Below are positions 36,709 through 45,282 of a stretch of 53,626 nucleotides of DNA, in pieces. Position numbers and translations under genes: made by a program. The notes under the pieces were generated by a model. The model was not told where the DNA came from. It searched no databases and was given only the letters and a program-made list of their open reading frames with translations. Numbering within the stretch: the stretch's first letter is position 1; every line of letters begins with the position of its first letter. The DNA is from Paenibacillus taihuensis. GTDB lineage: Bacteria; Bacillota; Bacilli; Paenibacillales; Paenibacillaceae. The stretch covers positions 1 through 53,626 of the forward strand of contig NZ_QTTN01000044.1 of NCBI RefSeq assembly GCF_003386535.1, given 5' to 3'.

Positions 36709-36801
36709 TTAGCTTTCGTAATCCTCTTCTCCAGGAGCCACCAGTGACTCGCGGATGACATAGACGAATGCACAGACGAGAATGCCCGCAATAATACTCA
36801 T
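36709..36801 (-). CDS. 30-residue single-helix membrane protein
   Basis: A short frame of 30 codons that begins MSIIAGILVCAFVYVIRE and ends GEEDYES. The first 16 residues form one hydrophobic helix; the tail is acidic. GGAG lies 9 nt before the ATG and a strong minus-strand terminator lies 43 nt after the stop, so a dedicated transcript is likely. It resembles in form the tiny subunits of membrane complexes (for example CydS/CbdX-like peptides), but no specific match can be claimed. It is divergent from ylbJ. Confidence 0.6.
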   Translation of the reverse strand: MSIIAGILVCAFVYVIRESLVAPGEEDYES

Positions 36802-37023
36802 TAGTCATCACTCCAAGTTCTATTGTCGTGAGTCAATATTATCATACCGTCGGACAAAATAACATCAAATTTGCAAGCGTTTTCGAAATGTAATATTGCT
36901 GTAATATAAGGGAAATATATGACGCTTTCCGTGCCTTTCGAAGCCAACGAGTGATGATTGTCCCACCTCCCACATATAGCAATAGTAGGGCTGTTTGTCC
37001 GGCTCACAGGGAGGGACATCCGT

Positions 37024-38103
37024 TTGCAAATCGTTCGATATTTATTACGGCCTGCCGTCATTCCAGCGTGGTCCGCTGTCATCCTGACGCTGCTCATGAT
37101 CAGCTTTCCTAGTGAGGCGCTGCGCGCTTCCATCCGAGGGCTGTCTATTTGGTGGGAAGTGCTGTTTCCTGCCCTTTTCCCGTTCTTCGTCATATCGGAG
37201 CTGCTTCTAGGCGTAGGCATTGTCCACTTCTTCGGCAAAATCCTTGATCCCCTCATGCGTCCGCTCTTCCGCATTCCCGGTATCGGCGGCTTCGTCGTCA
37301 CGATGGGTTATGCGTCGGGATACCCAGTCGGGGCAAGACTTACGGCGCAGTTGTGGGAGCAGAAGCTCATCAACCGCTCGGAAGGCGAGCGCCTCGTCGC
37401 TTTCACGACGACGTCGGATCCCATCTTCCTGATCGGCGCCGTTTCGGTCGGCTTCTTCCATAATGTAGCGCTCGCTCCAGTGCTCGCTGCAGCGCATTAC
37501 GGCGGCGGCCTCATCATCGGCCTGCTCATGCGCTTTCACGACCGGAAAGCACCGGCAACGCCTCAAGCTTCGCCGGAGAAGAGCAGCGGCAGGCGCAAGA
37601 GCCGCCTCGCCGAAGCGATCAAGGCGATGCATACCGCCCGGATGGTGGACGGGCGTTCCTTCGGCACGCTGCTGCAGGACGCCGTACAAGCGGCGCTGCG
37701 GCTAATGATCGTCGTCGGCGGCCTCGTCGTCGTCTTCTCCGTCATTATGGAGCTGCTCCGGCAAGCCGGCGGGATTGAGCTGCTCGCTTCCGGCGTACGC
37801 GGGCTGCTCGGCCTCATCCATGTGCCGCCTGCACTGTCCGATGCTGTCGTCAACGGCATCTTCGAAGTAACGCTAGGCGCACGCTCTGCGGGCACGGCAA
37901 CGAGCAGCGGATTGGTGCATCAAGCGGCAATTGCCGCCTTCGTCCTCTCATGGGCAGGCCTCTCCGTTCATGCCCAGGTCGCCAGCTTGCTAAGCCGCAC
38001 CGACCTGCGCTATAAACCTTTTTTCATCGCCAGATTCCTCCACGGCTGCATTGCGACCGGGCTCATCTATGTGCTTTGGGACTGGCTCGGACCTGTTCGC
38101 TAA
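37024..38103 (+). CDS. ylbJ: Sporulation integral membrane protein YlbJ
   Basis: Polytopic membrane protein of 359 aa needed for a mid-stage of sporulation in Bacillus. It has the family blocks WWEVLFPALFPFFVISELLL, GGFVVTMGYASGYPVGARL and NGIFEVTLGARSA, with a nucleoside-recognition (Gate) type repeat layout and a charged cytosolic loop near residues 170-200. The start is probably TTG at 37024: GGAGGG lies 8 nt before it. A TTG at 36958 in the same frame lacks a ribosome site and would add 22 atypical residues. Confidence 0.88.
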   Translation: MQIVRYLLRPAVIPAWSAVILTLLMISFPSEALRASIRGLSIWWEVLFPALFPFFVISELLLGVGIVHFFGKILDPLMRPLFRIPGIGGFVVTMGYASGYPVGARLTAQLWEQKLINRSEGERLVAFTTTSDPIFLIGAVSVGFFHNVALAPVLAAAHYGGGLIIGLLMRFHDRKAPATPQASPEKSSGRRKSRLAEAIKAMHTARMVDGRSFGTLLQDAVQAALRLMIVVGGLVVVFSVIMELLRQAGGIELLASGVRGLLGLIHVPPALSDAVVNGIFEVTLGARSAGTATSSGLVHQAAIAAFVLSWAGLSVHAQVASLLSRTDLRYKPFFIARFLHGCIATGLIYVLWDWLGPVR

Positions 38104-38224
38104 CGTTGTATTCAGCATCATTTTCCGCTATCATCAAGTGTAAACGGCTGTCGTCGCGTTTTTTCGCGGCAATCGCTGAACGAACTCGGAGAAATTACTA
38201 CCCGCGCGGAAGGAGCTTGTTTGT

Positions 38225-39022
38225 TTGAACTATGTCGTTATTGACAGAGGCGATAAGTTGTCGAAGGAGCTTGTCGACCGTTTCCATGAGCTTGCAGCTG
38301 CACGAGGACTTGCGCGCAACGATGAAATGCCGGACACCATTATCTCTATCGGAGGCGATGGAACGCTTCTGAAAGCTTTTCACACGTACGCAGACCGGAT
38401 TCATGATGTAGCTTTTATTGGTATCCATACGGGGCACCTCGGCTTCTTCGCCGATTGGAAGGCCGATGAAATCGAAGAGCTCGTCCGCATGATGGCGGAA
38501 TGCGAGCCGCGCATTGTCCGTTATCCGCTGGCACAGATTGCGCTCGAGACAGATGAGGGAATTACGACCTATACAGCACTGAATGAATTTACGCTCAAAG
38601 GCGTCAACAACATGCTTGTTGCCCAAATTGACGTCAATGATGAGCTGTTCGAAATGTTCCGAGGCGATGGCATCGTCGTATCCACGCCGTCAGGAAGTAC
38701 CGCTTATAACAAAAGCTTAGGCGGCGCCGTCATCCACCCGTCGATAGAATCGCTTCAAATCGCCGAAATCGCGTCGATCAACAATCGCGTCTACCGGACG
38801 CTTGGTTCGTCGCTCGTGCTGCCGCAGCATCATCACTGCGATATTATCCCGCGCAAAGATCAGCGTCTGCAGCTAACGATCGATCAGCTGACGATGACTC
38901 GAAACGATATCCGCTCGATCCGCTGCAGCGTCGATACGCGCAAGGTGAGCTTTGCCCGTTACCGCCCATTCACCTTCTGGAACCGGGTGCGCGAAGCGTT
39001 TCTTGGCTACGACGTGAAATAG
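38225..39022 (+). CDS. nadK: NAD kinase
   Basis: Phosphorylates NAD to NADP. The 265 residues hold the phosphate-binding GGDGT (43-47), the NE-containing ALNEFTLKG and the glycine-rich GDGIVVSTPSGSTAYNKSLGG. This length matches the short Gram-positive type. The start is a TTG with AAGGAG 9 nt upstream. Its TAG is followed immediately by the ATG of the ABC exporter, so the two are probably co-transcribed. Confidence 0.94.
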   Translation: MNYVVIDRGDKLSKELVDRFHELAAARGLARNDEMPDTIISIGGDGTLLKAFHTYADRIHDVAFIGIHTGHLGFFADWKADEIEELVRMMAECEPRIVRYPLAQIALETDEGITTYTALNEFTLKGVNNMLVAQIDVNDELFEMFRGDGIVVSTPSGSTAYNKSLGGAVIHPSIESLQIAEIASINNRVYRTLGSSLVLPQHHHCDIIPRKDQRLQLTIDQLTMTRNDIRSIRCSVDTRKVSFARYRPFTFWNRVREAFLGYDVK

Positions 39023-40762
39023 ATGAATCATTATCGGGCTTATTTGCGGATCGTCGCGCCTTACAAGTGGCTCATTCTGGTGACGATCGTTATCGGCATT
39101 GTCAAGTTTGCGATTCCACTGACGCTGCCGCTCTTTATTAAACATGTCGTCGACGACATCCTGTTGTCGAACTTGTCCGTGGACGATAAAACATCGAAGC
39201 TGATGAAGGCGATCGGGCTTGCCTTCTTTCTCTTCGTCGTCGTCCGATATCCAGTCGAATATTACCGTCAATATTTCGCGCAGCTAACGACGAGCCGCGT
39301 GCTTTTTGACTTGCGGAACAAGCTGTACGGGCATCTTCAGCGCCTGTCGATCCGCTTCTATCAGAACCGCAAATCCGGCGAGATTATCTCGCGGATGATG
39401 AATGACACCGAGCAGACCAAGTCGCTCGTCGAGACGGGACTCATGAACATCTGGCTCGATATGTTTACGCTCGTGCTAGCGCTTATCATCATGTTTAACA
39501 TGAACGTGATGCTGACCTTCGTGTCGATTGCGATTTTGCCGTTTTACGGCTATGCGGTGAAGAAGCTGTACAAGCGGCTTCGCGGTTACTCCCGTTCGCG
39601 CTCGCAAGCGATGGCGGAGATGCAAGGTTATCTGAACGAGCATGTGAACGGCATCCCGGTTGTCAAAAGCTTTACGCTTGAGCGTTACGAGCAGCAGCAG
39701 TTCGGCAAAAGAAATCAGACATTCCTGGAGCGCGCCTTTGCGCTGACACGCTGGAATGCGCTCACACAGTCGATCATTAATACGCTGACGGAGATTGCTC
39801 CATTGCTCGTGCTTGCCTGCGGCGGTTATCTGGTCGTGCAGAAGTCGCTCACGCTTGGCGAGTTCGTTGCTTTCTACGGCTACTTGGATCGGCTGTACGC
39901 TCCGCTTCGGCGGCTCGTCAATTCTTCAACGGAACTGACGCAAGCTTCAGCTTCATTGGAACGTGTCATGGAGCTGCTCGGGGAGCAGCCGGAAATTACG
40001 GACCCGCAGGATGCATCCTTACTTCGGACAGTGAAAGGCGACATCGAGTTCCGTGACGTATCGTTCCGCTACGGACGTGACGGCGAGTGGGTGCTGCGGG
40101 GCATCAACTTGGCGATTCCGCAAGGCCACACGGTCGCGCTTGTCGGCATGAGCGGCGGCGGCAAGTCATCGCTGGTCAGCTTGCTCGCCCGCTTCTACGA
40201 CACGCAGGAAGGCGACATCACGATCGATGGGCGGTCCATCCGCTCCGTGACGCAGGAAAGCCTGCGCTCGCATATCGGGATGGTGCTGCAGGACAATATT
40301 CTATTCAGCGGCTCGGTTCGCGAAAATATCATGCTTGGCAATCCCGAAAGCTCCGAGGAGCAAATCGTCGCGGCGGCCAAGAAGGCGAATGCGCACGACT
40401 TCATCATGTCGCTGCCGAATGGCTACGACACCGAGATCGGCGAGCGCGGCGTGAAGCTGTCCGGCGGCCAGAAGCAGCGGATCGCGATCTCGCGCGTGTT
40501 CCTCAAGGACCCGGCGATTCTCGTGCTCGATGAAGCGACGTCGGCACTCGATCTCGAATCGGAGCATGCGATTCAGGAGTCGCTTGCTGAACTGGCACAG
40601 AACCGGACGACGCTAATTGTCGCGCACCGCCTCTCCACCATCACTCATGCCGACCTCATCGTCGTCGTCGAGCATGGCGAAATCGTGGAGCAGGGCAAGC
40701 ATGATGAGCTGATGGCGAAGAACGGATCGTACGCACGGCTTTATAATGTACAGTACTTGTAA
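39023..40762 (+). CDS. Multidrug-type ABC exporter (fused TMD-NBD half transporter)
   Basis: Homodimeric or heterodimeric exporter half, 579 aa. Six helices occupy the first ~310 residues, with the coupling segment SRMMNDTEQTKSLVETGL. The nucleotide-binding domain has Walker A GMSGGGKS (375-382), signature LSGGQ (479-483), Walker B ILVLDEA and the H-loop in IVAHRLST. The build is that of BmrA/MsbA-like lipid or drug exporters; the substrate is unknown. It begins on the base after the nadK stop and ends with a strong hairpin terminator. Confidence 0.9.
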   Translation: MNHYRAYLRIVAPYKWLILVTIVIGIVKFAIPLTLPLFIKHVVDDILLSNLSVDDKTSKLMKAIGLAFFLFVVVRYPVEYYRQYFAQLTTSRVLFDLRNKLYGHLQRLSIRFYQNRKSGEIISRMMNDTEQTKSLVETGLMNIWLDMFTLVLALIIMFNMNVMLTFVSIAILPFYGYAVKKLYKRLRGYSRSRSQAMAEMQGYLNEHVNGIPVVKSFTLERYEQQQFGKRNQTFLERAFALTRWNALTQSIINTLTEIAPLLVLACGGYLVVQKSLTLGEFVAFYGYLDRLYAPLRRLVNSSTELTQASASLERVMELLGEQPEITDPQDASLLRTVKGDIEFRDVSFRYGRDGEWVLRGINLAIPQGHTVALVGMSGGGKSSLVSLLARFYDTQEGDITIDGRSIRSVTQESLRSHIGMVLQDNILFSGSVRENIMLGNPESSEEQIVAAAKKANAHDFIMSLPNGYDTEIGERGVKLSGGQKQRIAISRVFLKDPAILVLDEATSALDLESEHAIQESLAELAQNRTTLIVAHRLSTITHADLIVVVEHGEIVEQGKHDELMAKNGSYARLYNVQYL

Positions 40763-40764
40763 GG

Positions 40765-40797
40765 GCTGAGAGCGGGTTTGCGCTCTCAGCTTTTTTT
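40765..40797 (+). terminator. Terminator of the ABC exporter, first of the hairpin series
   Basis: GCTGAGAGCG (40765-40774) pairs with CGCTCTCAGC (40781-40790) and TTTTTTT follows (40791-40797). The same CTGAGAG arms recur in the downstream hairpins. Confidence 0.92.
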
Positions 40798-40813
40798 GTC
40801 CGTGGTCGGTGGG

Positions 40814-41126
40814 ACTGAGAGCGGGTTTTCCCGCTCTCAGTTTGCTTTTTGCGAAGTTGAGATCGCTGAGAGAGGGTTTTCCCTCTCTCGGCGGGCGAGA
40901 AGCGCTGGTTTGGTGGGGTTGGAGATGCTGAGAGCGGTTTTTTCCGCTCTCAGCTTGCTTTTTGCGCGGTTGAGGTCGCCGAGAGAGGTTTTTTTCCTCT
41001 CTCAGCAGGCGACGAGCGCTGGGTTTGGTGGATTGGCGGGGTTGGCGGGGGTCGTGGAGGTGGCGGAGAAAAACTTAGCCAGACAGACACCTCGCACTCT
41101 CGAGAGTCGGATTTTCCGACTCTCAG
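40814..41126. repeat. Tandem array of five further CTGAGAG-type hairpins, with a ~113-bp duplication
   Basis: After the exporter terminator come hairpins at 40814-40841, 40865-40892, 40927-40954, 40978-41006 and 41102-41124. All have a GAGAG arm, a short G/C block, a T-rich loop and the mirrored CTCTC arm. The stretch from 40814 is repeated with changes from 40927 (period about 113 bp), including the spacers TTGCTTTTTGCG and GAGCGCTGG-like pieces. Between copies the loop and inner stem change together (GCGGG-TTTT-CCCGC against GCGG-TTTTTT-CCGC), so pairing is kept. A 180-residue frame runs through the array but only translates the repeats. Confidence 0.7.
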
Positions 41127-41130
41127 CACC

Positions 41131-41167
41131 AAAAAACGCCGACCCATCACACGATGAGTCGGCGTTT
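41131..41167 (-). terminator. Intrinsic terminator of the lipA-yutD operon
   Basis: A stem from AAACGCCGAC (41134-41143) to GTCGGCGTTT (41158-41167), with an inner ATC/GAT-like extension, is followed on the minus strand by six T (41131-41136), just after the yutD stop. Confidence 0.9.
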
Positions 41168-41171
41168 CTTA

Positions 41172-42134
41172 TTAAGATTGCTTCGGACTGTGGTCCCTCT
41201 GCTCTCTTTGCTCTCTCTGCTCTTTATGCTCCTTGCCGCCGCGGTCGCGGTCACCGCGTTCGCGCGGCTGGTGGTTCGACTGCTCCGAAGCAGCGGCCAC
41301 CGGCGCTTTGTTGTTATTGAAGTGCTGGCGCTTGTTGCGGCGCTCCGAACGCTCGGAGCGACTGCCCCCGCGCTCGCCACGATCATTGCGATCCTGCCGC
41401 TCACCGCGCTCCTGATTGCCGCCACGTTCGCCGCGCTCCTGGCCGCCGCGCTCCTGACCGCCGCGCTCCTGGCCGCCGCGTTCATTACGCTCGCCGCGGT
41501 CGCCACGCTCCTGACGCTCACCGCCGCCGCGTTCCTGACGCTCGTTCCGGGCCGGACGACCGCCATTATCGCCGCGATCCTTGTTGAACGGCTTGCGGCC
41601 CTCGCGGCCGCCTTCCTTCTCAGGATCCTTCGCCGAGTCCTTGCGGTTGTTGTTGCGCTGCTGCTCACGGCGCAGGTCACGCTCAGCGCGCGGCATGAAC
41701 TTCACCTGCTGATACTCGTGCGCAGGCGCCTCGCTCGATTGCGCGGCTGCTGCGACAGCGCGGGAAGCGGTCACATATGCGTCAAGCGCACCATCTGCCA
41801 TCGCGAGATCTTCGCCATCAATCTCGTCATGCAGCTCGCCGTCTTCGCCGGACCGGGAGCCGCCAGGCTGCTTCTCCAAAACGAAGTAAGCGCACCCGAA
41901 ATTGCAGTACTCATTAATATAATCGACCATGGAGGAGATCGCGGATTCGCGAGTCACCTTCGGATGATTGTCACGGAAGAACCCTTTGAGCCGCAGCTGA
42001 TTATATCCCCAATCACCGATTACGTAATCGTACCGTTCCAGTACTTCACTGAATCGTTCGCGAAATGCTTCGAAATTCCAGCCGTTTCTGTTTTCATGAA
42101 TTAATTCGTAGGTTCTACCGCCGATATGGATCAA
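41172..42134 (-). CDS. yutD: YutD (DUF1027) family protein with a long Arg/Gly-rich tail
   Basis: The first ~90 residues are the conserved YutD/DUF1027 domain (ENRNGWNFEAFRERFSEVLE, YDYVIGDWGYNQLRLKGFF, DYINEYCNFGCAYFVLE), whose function is unknown. A short acidic linker (about 93-118) follows. From about residue 148 to the end (320) the protein is almost only Arg, Gly, Glu, Gln, Asn, Asp and Lys, including a run of GGQER units near 219-235, and is surely disordered. Typical YutD proteins are about 100-200 aa. The start is a TTG at 42134, 12 nt after AAGGAG. It follows lipA by 19 bp and shares its transcript; the tail is encoded by 15-bp GC-rich repeats at 41431-41480. Confidence 0.82.
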   Translation of the reverse strand: MIHIGGRTYELIHENRNGWNFEAFRERFSEVLERYDYVIGDWGYNQLRLKGFFRDNHPKVTRESAISSMVDYINEYCNFGCAYFVLEKQPGGSRSGEDGELHDEIDGEDLAMADGALDAYVTASRAVAAAAQSSEAPAHEYQQVKFMPRAERDLRREQQRNNNRKDSAKDPEKEGGREGRKPFNKDRGDNGGRPARNERQERGGGERQERGDRGERNERGGQERGGQERGGQERGERGGNQERGERQDRNDRGERGGSRSERSERRNKRQHFNNNKAPVAAASEQSNHQPRERGDRDRGGKEHKEQREQREQRDHSPKQS

Positions 42135-42153
42135 GTCTGCTTCTCACTCCTTC

Positions 42154-43053
42154 TCACAGGGTTGCCGATAATTTGTCCGTTGCCGATGCGGATTGAACCT
42201 GCTCATGCGCGTGATACGAGCTGCGTACGAGCGGTGCCGATTCCACGTGGCTGAAGCCGCGTTTCAAACCTTCTTCCTTCAGCTTCTTGAACTCATCCGG
42301 ATGCACATAACGTGCAATCGGCAGATGGTTCTTCGATGGCTGCAAATACTGGCCGAGCGTCAAGATGTTGCAGTCCACAGCGCGCAAATCGTCCATCGCC
42401 TGCAAAATCTCATCCCATTCCTCGCCGACGCCAAGCATAATGCTCGACTTCGTCGGGATGTTCGGCTTCATTTCCTTCGCACGCTTCAGCAGTTCGAGCG
42501 AACGAGCATACTTCGCTTTAGCCCGAACGCGGTCCGACAAACGGGCAACGGTTTCAATATTGTGGTTCAAAATATCCGGATTCGCATCCATGACCGCTTG
42601 AAGCGCATCCCAATTGCCCATAAAGTCCGGGATCAGCACTTCCACTCTGCAGAGCGGGAGACGTTTGCGGATCGCTTTGATCGTCTCCACAAAAATCATC
42701 GCGCCGCCGTCCTTCAAATCATCGCGGGCAACCGACGTTACTACGCAGTGACGCAGTCCCATCTGTTCTGCAGCTTCAGCTACACGCTCCGGCTCTTGCA
42801 GATCAAGCTCTGTAGGCAAGCCCGTCTTGACTGCACAGAACCGGCATGCACGCGTACAAATGTCGCCGAGAATCATGAAGGTTGCCGTGCGGTTCGCCCA
42901 GCATTCATAAATATTCGGACAACGCGCTTCCTCGCACACCGTGTGCAGCGTCTTCGTGCGCATCATCTCTTTAATTTCGGCATAATTGCCGTCAGTCGTC
43001 AATCGTATGCGAAGCCAGTCCGGCTTTGGTACTCGTTCTTTCTCGTTCTTCAT
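42154..43053 (-). CDS. lipA: Lipoyl synthase
   Basis: Radical-SAM enzyme that inserts two sulfur atoms into protein-bound octanoyl groups to form lipoyl cofactors of 2-oxoacid dehydrogenases. Cys66, Cys70 and Cys73 (CTRACRFC) hold the SAM cluster; Cys40, Cys45 and Cys51 ([14 protein letters not shown]) hold the auxiliary sulfur-donor cluster. The conserved C-terminal Ser is in PLVRSSYHA. At 299 aa the length is standard. A good promoter lies 40-65 bp upstream. yutD follows, and lytH is divergent, as in Bacillus. Confidence 0.96.
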   Translation of the reverse strand: MKNEKERVPKPDWLRIRLTTDGNYAEIKEMMRTKTLHTVCEEARCPNIYECWANRTATFMILGDICTRACRFCAVKTGLPTELDLQEPERVAEAAEQMGLRHCVVTSVARDDLKDGGAMIFVETIKAIRKRLPLCRVEVLIPDFMGNWDALQAVMDANPDILNHNIETVARLSDRVRAKAKYARSLELLKRAKEMKPNIPTKSSIMLGVGEEWDEILQAMDDLRAVDCNILTLGQYLQPSKNHLPIARYVHPDEFKKLKEEGLKRGFSHVESAPLVRSSYHAHEQVQSASATDKLSATL

Positions 43054-43091
43054 AAAGGGAGTTAACCTGCTTTCTGTAATCTCTGCGTCTT

Positions 43092-43134
43092 ATTATAGCA
43101 CGTTTCGGATAAAAACCAATGATTTGCAAATCAT
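43092..43134 (-). promoter_or_regulatory. lipA promoter with an adjoining 16-base palindrome
   Basis: On the minus strand TTGGTT (43114-43119) and TATAAT (43092-43097, with an extended TGC in front) are 16 bp apart. Directly upstream, touching the -35, is the perfect palindrome ATGATTTGCAAATCAT (43119-43134). Its place suggests a regulator site, but no known operator was recognised. Confidence 0.65.
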
Positions 43135-43245
43135 AACAGAAGAGCATCACTCGTACCAATTGCAACCATTTTAATCATTCAACCGGCGGCGATACCCTAA
43201 GCTAACGTGCCGGTTGGCACTTGGAGGCCGATACTTCTGAGATCC

Positions 43246-44319
43246 ATGTGTTTACGCTTAATAACGGTCGTTCTAGTTATTAACCTGCAGTTCTTCGGCC
43301 AAGTCCAGGAACATACTGTTGGCGCCGCAGCTCGTGCTCCAAAAGCAAGGGAAGCCCCGAGCGCGCAGAGCGCGAGCGCCCAAAAAACAGAAACCAAAGA
43401 TGACTCATTCATGAAACGGCGCATTCTCTACGATGAGATTAGCATCGTCACCCGGATTCCTTGGTACCGGCTGGCTGCGATCGACCAGTATGAACGGACG
43501 ATCACGAAGGCCCGCCCCAAGACACGCGAGCAGCTGGGAAAATACATCAGCGTATTCGTATCCGAATCCGATTGGGCCGGGGAACTAAACCCTGACATGA
43601 ACGATGATCAACCCGTATCGATTCGCTGGTTCAGCGGGCTCGGCGAGGATGGAGACGGAGATGGGCTCGCGGTACGCACGAATGACACTGACTTACTGTA
43701 TTCCGTCGCCAATCATTTGATGCGATTTGGCACGGAGGAGGACGATTTTTCAATCGGGCTATGGCAGTACTATCACAATACGAGAGCGGTCCAGCGCATT
43801 CGCCAGTTTTCGCGCCTCTACGAGACGTTCGGAACGCTCAATCTGTTCGAGCACGCGTTCCCGCTCCCGATCGGCGATAACTATTCCTACAAAGGAACAT
43901 GGGGAACGAAACGCGGCTGGGGCGGCCGCCGCATTCACGAGGGAACCGATATTTTTGCAGGTCATGGCGTTCCTGTTCGCAGCACCTGCTACGGCATTAT
44001 TGAGATCAAAGGGTGGAATCCTTACGGAGGCTGGCGTCTTGGCATCCGCGATCTCAATAATTATTATCATTATTATGCGCATCTGTCCGGCTATGACAAG
44101 ACTATCGCCGTGGGTACTGCAGTTAAACCCGGTCAAGTCGTCGGTTGGGTCGGCAGCTCCGGCTACGGTCGTCCGGGAACATCGGGCAAATTCCCGCCGC
44201 ATCTGCATTACGGCATCTACCGAGACCGCGGTTTAGTGGAGTGGGCGTTCGATCCTTACCCGTCGCTGAGACAATGGGAATCCGATGAACGACGGAAACT
44301 GCGCAAACGTAAATGGTAA
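43246..44319 (+). CDS. lytH: M23 family peptidoglycan endopeptidase, LytH-like
   Basis: Zinc peptidase similar to Bacillus LytH (YunA), an L-Ala-D-Glu endopeptidase that shapes spore cortex. An N-terminal membrane or signal helix (LRLITVVLVINLQFFGQ) precedes an Ala-rich linker. A middle domain follows, then the C-terminal M23 domain with ligands in RIHEGTDIFA (HxxxD), the His of YYAHLSGYD and the HxH of PPHLHYGIY. The start is uncertain: ATG 43246 is used here, but GGAGG (43223-43227) is best spaced (9 nt) for an in-frame CTG at 43237, and a GTG at 43207 also exists. GATACCCTA (43191-43199) resembles a SigK -10, without a matching -35. Confidence 0.85.
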   Translation: MCLRLITVVLVINLQFFGQVQEHTVGAAARAPKAREAPSAQSASAQKTETKDDSFMKRRILYDEISIVTRIPWYRLAAIDQYERTITKARPKTREQLGKYISVFVSESDWAGELNPDMNDDQPVSIRWFSGLGEDGDGDGLAVRTNDTDLLYSVANHLMRFGTEEDDFSIGLWQYYHNTRAVQRIRQFSRLYETFGTLNLFEHAFPLPIGDNYSYKGTWGTKRGWGGRRIHEGTDIFAGHGVPVRSTCYGIIEIKGWNPYGGWRLGIRDLNNYYHYYAHLSGYDKTIAVGTAVKPGQVVGWVGSSGYGRPGTSGKFPPHLHYGIYRDRGLVEWAFDPYPSLRQWESDERRKLRKRKW

Positions 44320-44324
44320 ATAAG

Positions 44325-44374
44325 AAGAGCGCTCGTCAAAGCAGCGATAAGCTGTATGATGAGCGCTCTTTTTT
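44325..44374. terminator. Bidirectional terminator between lytH and yunB
   Basis: AGAGCGCTC (44326-44334) pairs with GAGCGCTCT (44361-44369) across an inner region with weaker pairing. TTTTTT follows on the plus strand. Confidence 0.8.
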
Positions 44375-44388
44375 CATGCTAATACCGG

Positions 44389-45264
44389 TCATTCCCCTGC
44401 TGAACCTGCATTCGAATTCGAATTCATATTCGTATTTGCGTCCCCATTAGCCGACGTATCAGGCGCTGCGCTAGTCGCAGCACTATCCTCGGTCGACGTC
44501 GTAGTCACGCCGTTCTTGCCATTCTGCATCGGAAGCGAAATGTTCGGCGCATTCGATGCCGAATCTCCGACCGGATTGCCTTTATTGTCGTAATAGTACA
44601 TCGGCACATCGCCAACAACCAGCAGGTACGAAATCGGAATCTCCGTATCCACGAGCTCCGGCTGCGTGTCGAACGGGATAATAATCGATACTTCCGCTAC
44701 GATGTGCATATACACCTCGACGAGGATCATATTGATGCCGGCATCCTTTTGCCGTGTATCCAGATCGACCTTTACCGCACCGATCGGCTCGAATTTAACT
44801 GGAATACGCGGGCCGAACGAGGCGATGATCGCACTGCCAAGCGCTTGGCCAAGCGGGATTTTCTCCGGAATGTCGCCCATCTTGTTCAGCGTCGTCTGCA
44901 CGGTATCGATCGTCTCTGAGGTGATTCGCATATGCTCGGAGTAGTTCAGCATGAAGCCGGATATTTTGCCGCTCGCGTTCGTCTTCCAATCAATGAGCTT
45001 ATCGGCGTTCGATTGCTGGGCAACCTGCTCCGTAATCGCTTTGTTAATGGATTGCGTCGCCACCTGCTTCACGCGAATCTTGGCAACAGCCATCAGCGGA
45101 CCTTGCAAGTTCCGCTCCACGAAAATAAACATCTGGAAGAAGAACAGCCCGAATATGAGCAGCAAAATAAGAACCAGCTTCCGGCGGCTCATCTTCTTCC
45201 CGCTGCCGCCTGACCGGCGCCGGCGTCCGCTGCTTCGCCATCCCCTTCTTCCCCATCTTCGCAT
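44389..45264 (-). CDS. yunB: Sporulation protein YunB
   Basis: A 291-aa protein of the YunB family, required for proper spore formation in Bacillus. A strongly basic N-terminus (RRWGRRGWRSSGRRRRSGGS) precedes one membrane helix (LVLILLLIFGLFFFQMFIFV). The conserved domain follows (KIRVKQVATQSINKAITEQV; LGQALGSAIIASFGPRIPVK; VSIIIPFDTQPELVDTEIPI). The last ~50 residues are a Ser/Thr/Asn/Ala-rich tail beyond the usual family end. AGGGGG lies 8 nt before the ATG. Its place next to lytH, lipA and yutD mirrors Bacillus. Confidence 0.88.
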   Translation of the reverse strand: MRRWGRRGWRSSGRRRRSGGSGKKMSRRKLVLILLLIFGLFFFQMFIFVERNLQGPLMAVAKIRVKQVATQSINKAITEQVAQQSNADKLIDWKTNASGKISGFMLNYSEHMRITSETIDTVQTTLNKMGDIPEKIPLGQALGSAIIASFGPRIPVKFEPIGAVKVDLDTRQKDAGINMILVEVYMHIVAEVSIIIPFDTQPELVDTEIPISYLLVVGDVPMYYYDNKGNPVGDSASNAPNISLPMQNGKNGVTTTSTEDSAATSAAPDTSANGDANTNMNSNSNAGSAGE

Positions 45265-45282
45265 ATGGGCGCCCCCCTCTCA

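Noticed and set aside
40765..41126. A CRISPR array
   Set aside because: The repeats are inverted hairpins with variable sequence and unequal spacing, not identical direct repeats with unique spacers, and no cas genes are present.
40778..41320. A 180-residue plus-strand frame through the hairpin array and into the yutD tail
   Set aside because: It translates repeated palindromes and the antisense of yutD; there is no ribosome site and no family features.
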